A stretch of DNA of 64,000 bases from assembly GCA_964497185.1 (NCBI GenBank), contig CAZCBX010000001.1:231519-295518 (forward strand), in the 5' to 3' direction. The notes under the pieces are model-generated. The model did no database searches. It was not told the origin of the DNA and worked only from the letters and a program-made list of their open reading frames with translations. Of the stretch, positions 61,256-64,000 are shown in pieces; the first letter of the stretch is position 1; every line of letters starts with the position of its first letter. Source of the stretch: CAZCBX01 sp964497185 (lineage in GTDB: Bacteria; Bdellovibrionota_G; JALEGL01; JAGRMV01). The position numbers and the translations under genes were made by a program.

Positions 61256-61663
61256 ATGAAAACAGTACACAAAACATTTATCTTTTTAACCATCCTTCTA
61301 ACAAGCTCTGCGTTTGCACAAGATACGACAGTACAATCAACACAAGCGCATGACCACAGTACTATGAACCATTCAAGGCATAAAGAAGCCACCGTCACAC
61401 AGCCGAAAGCTAAACCCACAGCGGATTGTGAAAATACGATCACTGTAAGAGTTGATGGTTTGGTTTGTGATTTTTGCGCACGCGCGTTAGAGAAAGTATT
61501 TAACAAACACGATGAAGTTGAAAATATAAAAGTAGATCTCAATCAAGGTACAGTATTGGTGAAACTTAAACCGAAACAAAATTTGGATGAAGCAACTCTA
61601 ACCAAAGTTATTACCGATTCAGGCTACAATATGAAAAGCATTCAAAGAGGCTGTGATGCATAA
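61256..61663 (+). CDS. MerP-like periplasmic heavy-metal-binding protein
   Basis: The 135-residue protein has a signal peptide (1-21), a His/Met-rich linker (HDHSTMNHSRHK, about 32-43) and an HMA domain with GLVCDFCARAL (Cys71, Cys74). This is the MerP layout with an added His/Met linker, which suggests copper as well as mercury. AAGGA precedes the ATG at 61256. It overlaps the MerT-like gene by eight bases, the classic MerP-MerT association. Confidence 0.82.
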   Translation: MKTVHKTFIFLTILLTSSAFAQDTTVQSTQAHDHSTMNHSRHKEATVTQPKAKPTADCENTITVRVDGLVCDFCARALEKVFNKHDEVENIKVDLNQGTVLVKLKPKQNLDEATLTKVITDSGYNMKSIQRGCDA

Positions 61664-62036
61664 AATATCCAGTCAAGCATGGGTGTCGACGTTAAGCTTG
61701 TTTGGTTCAACGGGCACGTTGCTGTGCTGCGCGCTGCCAGCTTTATTTGTAAGCATCGGGGCAGGTGCGGCTTTTGCCGGTATGGTATCAGCTGCTCCAT
61801 GGTTGGTGACGTTATCAAAATACAAGGCATGGACGTTCGGTATTTCAGGCTTGCTGATCATGATCGCTGGCTGGATGCGCTGGCGATCGAGAAATGAACC
61901 ATGCCCTATTGATGAAAAAAAAGCACGGGCCTGCGCTCAGCTTAGAAAATTGAGCGGCATCATCTATGGAGTTTCCGTTTTTATTTGGGCCATTGGTTTT
62001 TTCTTTGCTTTTGTGGCCGTTCATATTTTTTATTAA
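61656..62036 (+). CDS. MerT-like metal transport membrane protein
   Basis: The 126-residue protein has three to four membrane helices. The vicinal pair Cys24-Cys25 in the first helix (GTLLCCALPAL), the loop pair Cys83 and Cys93 and the C-terminal Phe-Tyr match MerT, which accepts Hg(II) from MerP and moves it inward. Sequence identity beyond these features looks modest, so MerC-like or another metal is possible. It overlaps the MerP-like gene. The start may be GTG 61653 or ATG 61656. Confidence 0.7.
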   Translation: MHKISSQAWVSTLSLFGSTGTLLCCALPALFVSIGAGAAFAGMVSAAPWLVTLSKYKAWTFGISGLLIMIAGWMRWRSRNEPCPIDEKKARACAQLRKLSGIIYGVSVFIWAIGFFFAFVAVHIFY

Positions 62037-62048
62037 AAGGAGAAGCAA

Positions 62049-62561
62049 ATGAATACATATAAACGATTTCTAACCATGATTGGCACGTCAACTGTTGCGA
62101 TGTTTGGTCTGATGTACCTCAACACGTATGCGTTAAACCATGTGTATTGGAGTGAAAATCGCATGTATATGGCATTGTATATGGGAAGCATGATGGCCAT
62201 TGTGATGCTTGCATTTATGTTGAGGATGTATCCAGACAAAATAAAGAATCTGGCTATATTTGCATGCAGCGCTGTTATTTTCTGTTTGGGGGTTTTTTTG
62301 ATGCGCAGTCAAGCCACCGTCCAGGATCAATCATGGATGCAAGCCATGATCCCTCATCACTCGATTGCTGTGCTAACCAGTAAGCGAGCCGAAATAAAAG
62401 ATGTGCGCGTGCGTAAGCTCGCCAACGAAATAATCAAAGCCCAGCGCCGTGAAATCAAAGAGATGAAATGGCTGATCAATGATATTAAAGATAATGGCGA
62501 AGCCACCACGCAAGAGAAGGCGGCAAATCGTCCAGTGCCAACGTTTGAAGGGAACCTATAA
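62049..62561 (+). CDS. Membrane protein with DUF305 domain
   Basis: The 170-residue protein has three membrane helices (about 10-30, 40-60, 68-86) and a C-terminal DUF305 helical domain with WMQAMIPHHSIAVLTSKRA (His103, His104) and VRKLANEIIKAQRREIKEMK. DUF305 proteins are ferritin-like helical proteins often found with copper or mercury genes. AAAAGGAG precedes the ATG. Its stop shares one base with the next start (TAATG). Confidence 0.85.
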   Translation: MNTYKRFLTMIGTSTVAMFGLMYLNTYALNHVYWSENRMYMALYMGSMMAIVMLAFMLRMYPDKIKNLAIFACSAVIFCLGVFLMRSQATVQDQSWMQAMIPHHSIAVLTSKRAEIKDVRVRKLANEIIKAQRREIKEMKWLINDIKDNGEATTQEKAANRPVPTFEGNL

Positions 62562-63301
62562 TGAAACAAAAAGCAACACTCTATCGCATGGTGACCAATG
62601 AGCATGTATGTCCGTTTGGCATTAAATCAAAAGACCTTTTGATTCGGGAGGGCTTTGAAGTGGAAGACCGACCGCTGACAACGCGAGCACAAGCCGATGC
62701 GTTTAAACAAGAGCACAATGTAAAAACCACGCCACAAACATTTATCGGCACTAAACGAATCGGTGGATACGATGAGCTTAATAAATACTTTGGCAAAACC
62801 ATACTCAAACAAAAAGGCACTACTTACCAACCCATTATTGCCATTTTTGCTACAACTTTCTGTATGGCAATTGCAACCACATATGCCATGACCTCTCATT
62901 TTGAGCCGATTCACATACTTGAGCGATTCATTGCCATCAGTATGTGCGTGTTGGGCATCATGAAATTGCGTGACCTTTATTCCTTTACCAATCAATTTGT
63001 CACTTATGACTTACTGGCACGTCGTGTGGTACGGTATGCATACATCTATCCATTTGCAGAAACAGGTGCGGGGATCTTAATGATTGCGGGGGTATTGATT
63101 TGGCTCGCTGCCCCAGCGGCATTTATTATCGGAACCATTGGCAGCATTTCCGTTATCAAAGCTGTCTATATCGAAAAACGCGACTTAAAATGCGCCTGCG
63201 TAGGCGGCAACAGCAACGTCCCCTTGGGACTTATCTCGCTCACCGAAAACGTCATGATGGTCGCCATGGCCATATGGATGCTCATCAAAGCCTACGGATA
63301 A
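62561..63301 (+). CDS. Glutaredoxin-MauE/DoxX-like fusion protein
   Basis: The 246-residue protein combines an N-terminal glutaredoxin-like domain (HVCPFGIKSKDLL with Cys17; TTPQTFI cis-Pro; GGYDEL) with a C-terminal MauE-like membrane domain of about four helices that contains KCACVGG and PLGLISLTENVMM. The active site is monothiol (CPFG). MauE-type domains supply or shuttle reducing equivalents to the periplasm. In this cluster it probably maintains thiols of the MerP/MerT-like pair, which is an inference. It is the last gene; nothing coding follows to the window end. Confidence 0.85.
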   Translation: MKQKATLYRMVTNEHVCPFGIKSKDLLIREGFEVEDRPLTTRAQADAFKQEHNVKTTPQTFIGTKRIGGYDELNKYFGKTILKQKGTTYQPIIAIFATTFCMAIATTYAMTSHFEPIHILERFIAISMCVLGIMKLRDLYSFTNQFVTYDLLARRVVRYAYIYPFAETGAGILMIAGVLIWLAAPAAFIIGTIGSISVIKAVYIEKRDLKCACVGGNSNVPLGLISLTENVMMVAMAIWMLIKAYG

Positions 63302-63420
63302 AATATGCCCAATCGCCGCAAAAAATGCAGTGATTAACTCCAATATTTACCGCAAAATCCAACTTTTTCCACCCTCCTCAAAACACAAAAAATCTGCGTA
63401 AGAAATAGGAATAGGAAAAT

Positions 63421-63558
63421 GGCGGAGAGAGGGCCATGGAGCCGAAGGCGGTCAGATTTCGTCTGAGCAAGCTCAGGCCAAAATCATGACATAAGTGGTT
63501 CTAGTTCCTATCGTCACAAGAACCACTAAACTCAATATAAAGACGAACTACAGGTTCG
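63421..63558 (+). repeat. Dispersed ~130-bp repeat, copy B
   Basis: This copy starts with TGGCGGAGAGAGGG (63420), the reverse complement of a tRNA-Ser 3' end (CCCTCTCTCCGCCA), joined to CCATGGAGCCGAAGG, and continues with the body of the repeat, also found inverted at 42501-42632. It contains the hairpin AGTGGTTCT/AGAACCACT. It ends at AGACGAACTACAGGTTCGAAT, where the tandem array begins. The bases between 63302 and 63420 hold nothing recognisable. Confidence 0.8.
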
Positions 63559-64000
63559 AATCCCCCTCATTCGGAGGCACAAATTTCAAATCAAAAAAGA
63601 ATACATATGGAGATCAGAGCAAAAAAAATGGCGGAGAGAGGGCCATGGAGCCGAAGGCGACCAGATATAAAGACGAACTACAGGTTCGAATCCCCCTCCA
63701 TCGAAGGTACAAACCTCAAATCAAAAAAGAATACATATGGAGATCAGAGCAAAAAAAATGGCGGAGAGAGGGCCATGGAGCCGAAGGCGACCAGATATAA
63801 AGACGAACTACAGGTTCGAATCCCCCTCCATCGAAGGTACAAACCTCAAATCAAAAAAGAATACATATGGAGATCAGAGCAAAAAAAATGGCGGAGAGAG
63901 GGCCATGGAGCCGAAGGCGACCAGATATAAAGACGAACTACAGGTTCGAATCCCCCTCCATCGAAGGTACAAACCTCAAATCAAAAAAGAATACATATGG
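63541..64000 (+). repeat. 130-bp tandem repeat array with tRNA-like pieces, cut by window end
   Basis: The unit AGACGAACTACAGG...TATAA recurs at 63541, 63671, 63801 and 63931, a period of exactly 130 bases. The first copy has about six substitutions relative to the others (e.g. CATTCGGAGGC instead of CCATCGAAGGT), and copies 2 and 3 are identical as read. Each unit holds AGGTTCGAATCCCCCTC (T-arm-like sequence) and TGGCGGAGAGAGGG (reverse-complement tRNA 3' end). Compared with copy B, the units lack an internal 79 bases between GGCG and ATATAAAGACG. Predicted ORFs through the array are periodic artefacts. Confidence 0.9.

Noticed and set aside
63541..63833. Functional tRNA gene in the repeat units
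   Set aside because: The T-stem does not pair (ACAGG with CCCCC), the best fold is about 61 bases, and no anticodon arm is formed.
63495..63930. Two ORFs of 101-107 codons reading through the tandem array
   Set aside because: They repeat with the 130-bp DNA period and change frame between units; no homology-like sequence or ribosome site. They are artefacts of the repeat.
63541..64000. CRISPR array
   Set aside because: Units are 130 bp with no variable spacers, and no cas genes lie nearby. The repeat pattern is tandem, not interspersed.

Overview
The window looks like chromosomal DNA of a Gram-negative bacterium: lipoproteins, outer-membrane barrels, a periplasmic thiol-redox pair, an Opp importer and a c-type haem lipoprotein. 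Base composition is a little under half G+C by eye. The long-form IspG, the eukaryote-like IleRS2, the FabL-like reductase, the very acidic TPR protein and the lipoproteins with GLT-like and Cys-rich repeat domains are reminiscent of the former Deltaproteobacteria (Bdellovibrionota/Myxococcota side). That placement is an inference; no 16S rRNA gene is present.

Layout. 1-13 kb: ispG (5' cut), an RsmB-type methyltransferase, a structured intergenic element, a LOG-family protein, pyk with a CDF metal transporter, a redoxin/DsbD pair, then fabL-like, greA and proline dehydrogenase, followed by a PilX-like pilin, a cobalamin adenosyltransferase and a HAD phosphatase. 13-28 kb: ygfZ, an M3 peptidase, an MBL hydrolase, tkt, a small secreted protein with a cyclophilin, msrB, PilZ, cvpA, rho, an IHF-like protein, and the M48 protease/LemA pair. 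28-31.5 kb: two lipoproteins sharing an N-terminal domain, the second in an AT-rich, probably acquired segment. 31.5-39.2 kb: a zinc-ribbon HtrA-like protease, then a tightly overlapping cluster of a triheme lipoprotein, an SH3-like exported protein, a PorV-like barrel, a 1135-residue TPR membrane protein and an Spx/ArsC-like protein. 39-52 kb: serS, a Spy-like protein, an SDR, tRNA-Ser(UGA) with a broken upstream duplicate, a Tag glycosylase, a stomatin-like protein, dapA, a 2OG-Fe oxygenase, an HMA protein, ileS, a hydroxyacid dehydrogenase, ferredoxin and a thioesterase. 52-60 kb: a complete oligopeptide ABC importer with two tandem binding proteins. 60-63.3 kb: a metal-handling cluster (Cys/His-rich small protein, barrel, MerP-like, MerT-like, DUF305, glutaredoxin-MauE fusion). 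63.4-64 kb: a 130-bp tandem repeat array containing tRNA-derived pieces, running off the window.

The least explained signals are non-coding. (1) The tandem array at the right end, which appears to have grown from a longer dispersed element also present, inverted, beside tRNA-Ser. (2) A promoter plus 5'-half tRNA-Ser duplication exactly 180 bp upstream of the intact tRNA. (3) Large hairpins with GCGAAGC near the tip lying between gene 3' ends. (4) A long-range inverted repeat near 2.8-2.95 kb followed by a terminator. Among proteins, the MerP/MerT-like/DUF305/Grx-MauE cluster without a reductase or ATPase, and the envelope cluster around the TPR protein with repeated DEKT motifs, deserve most attention.
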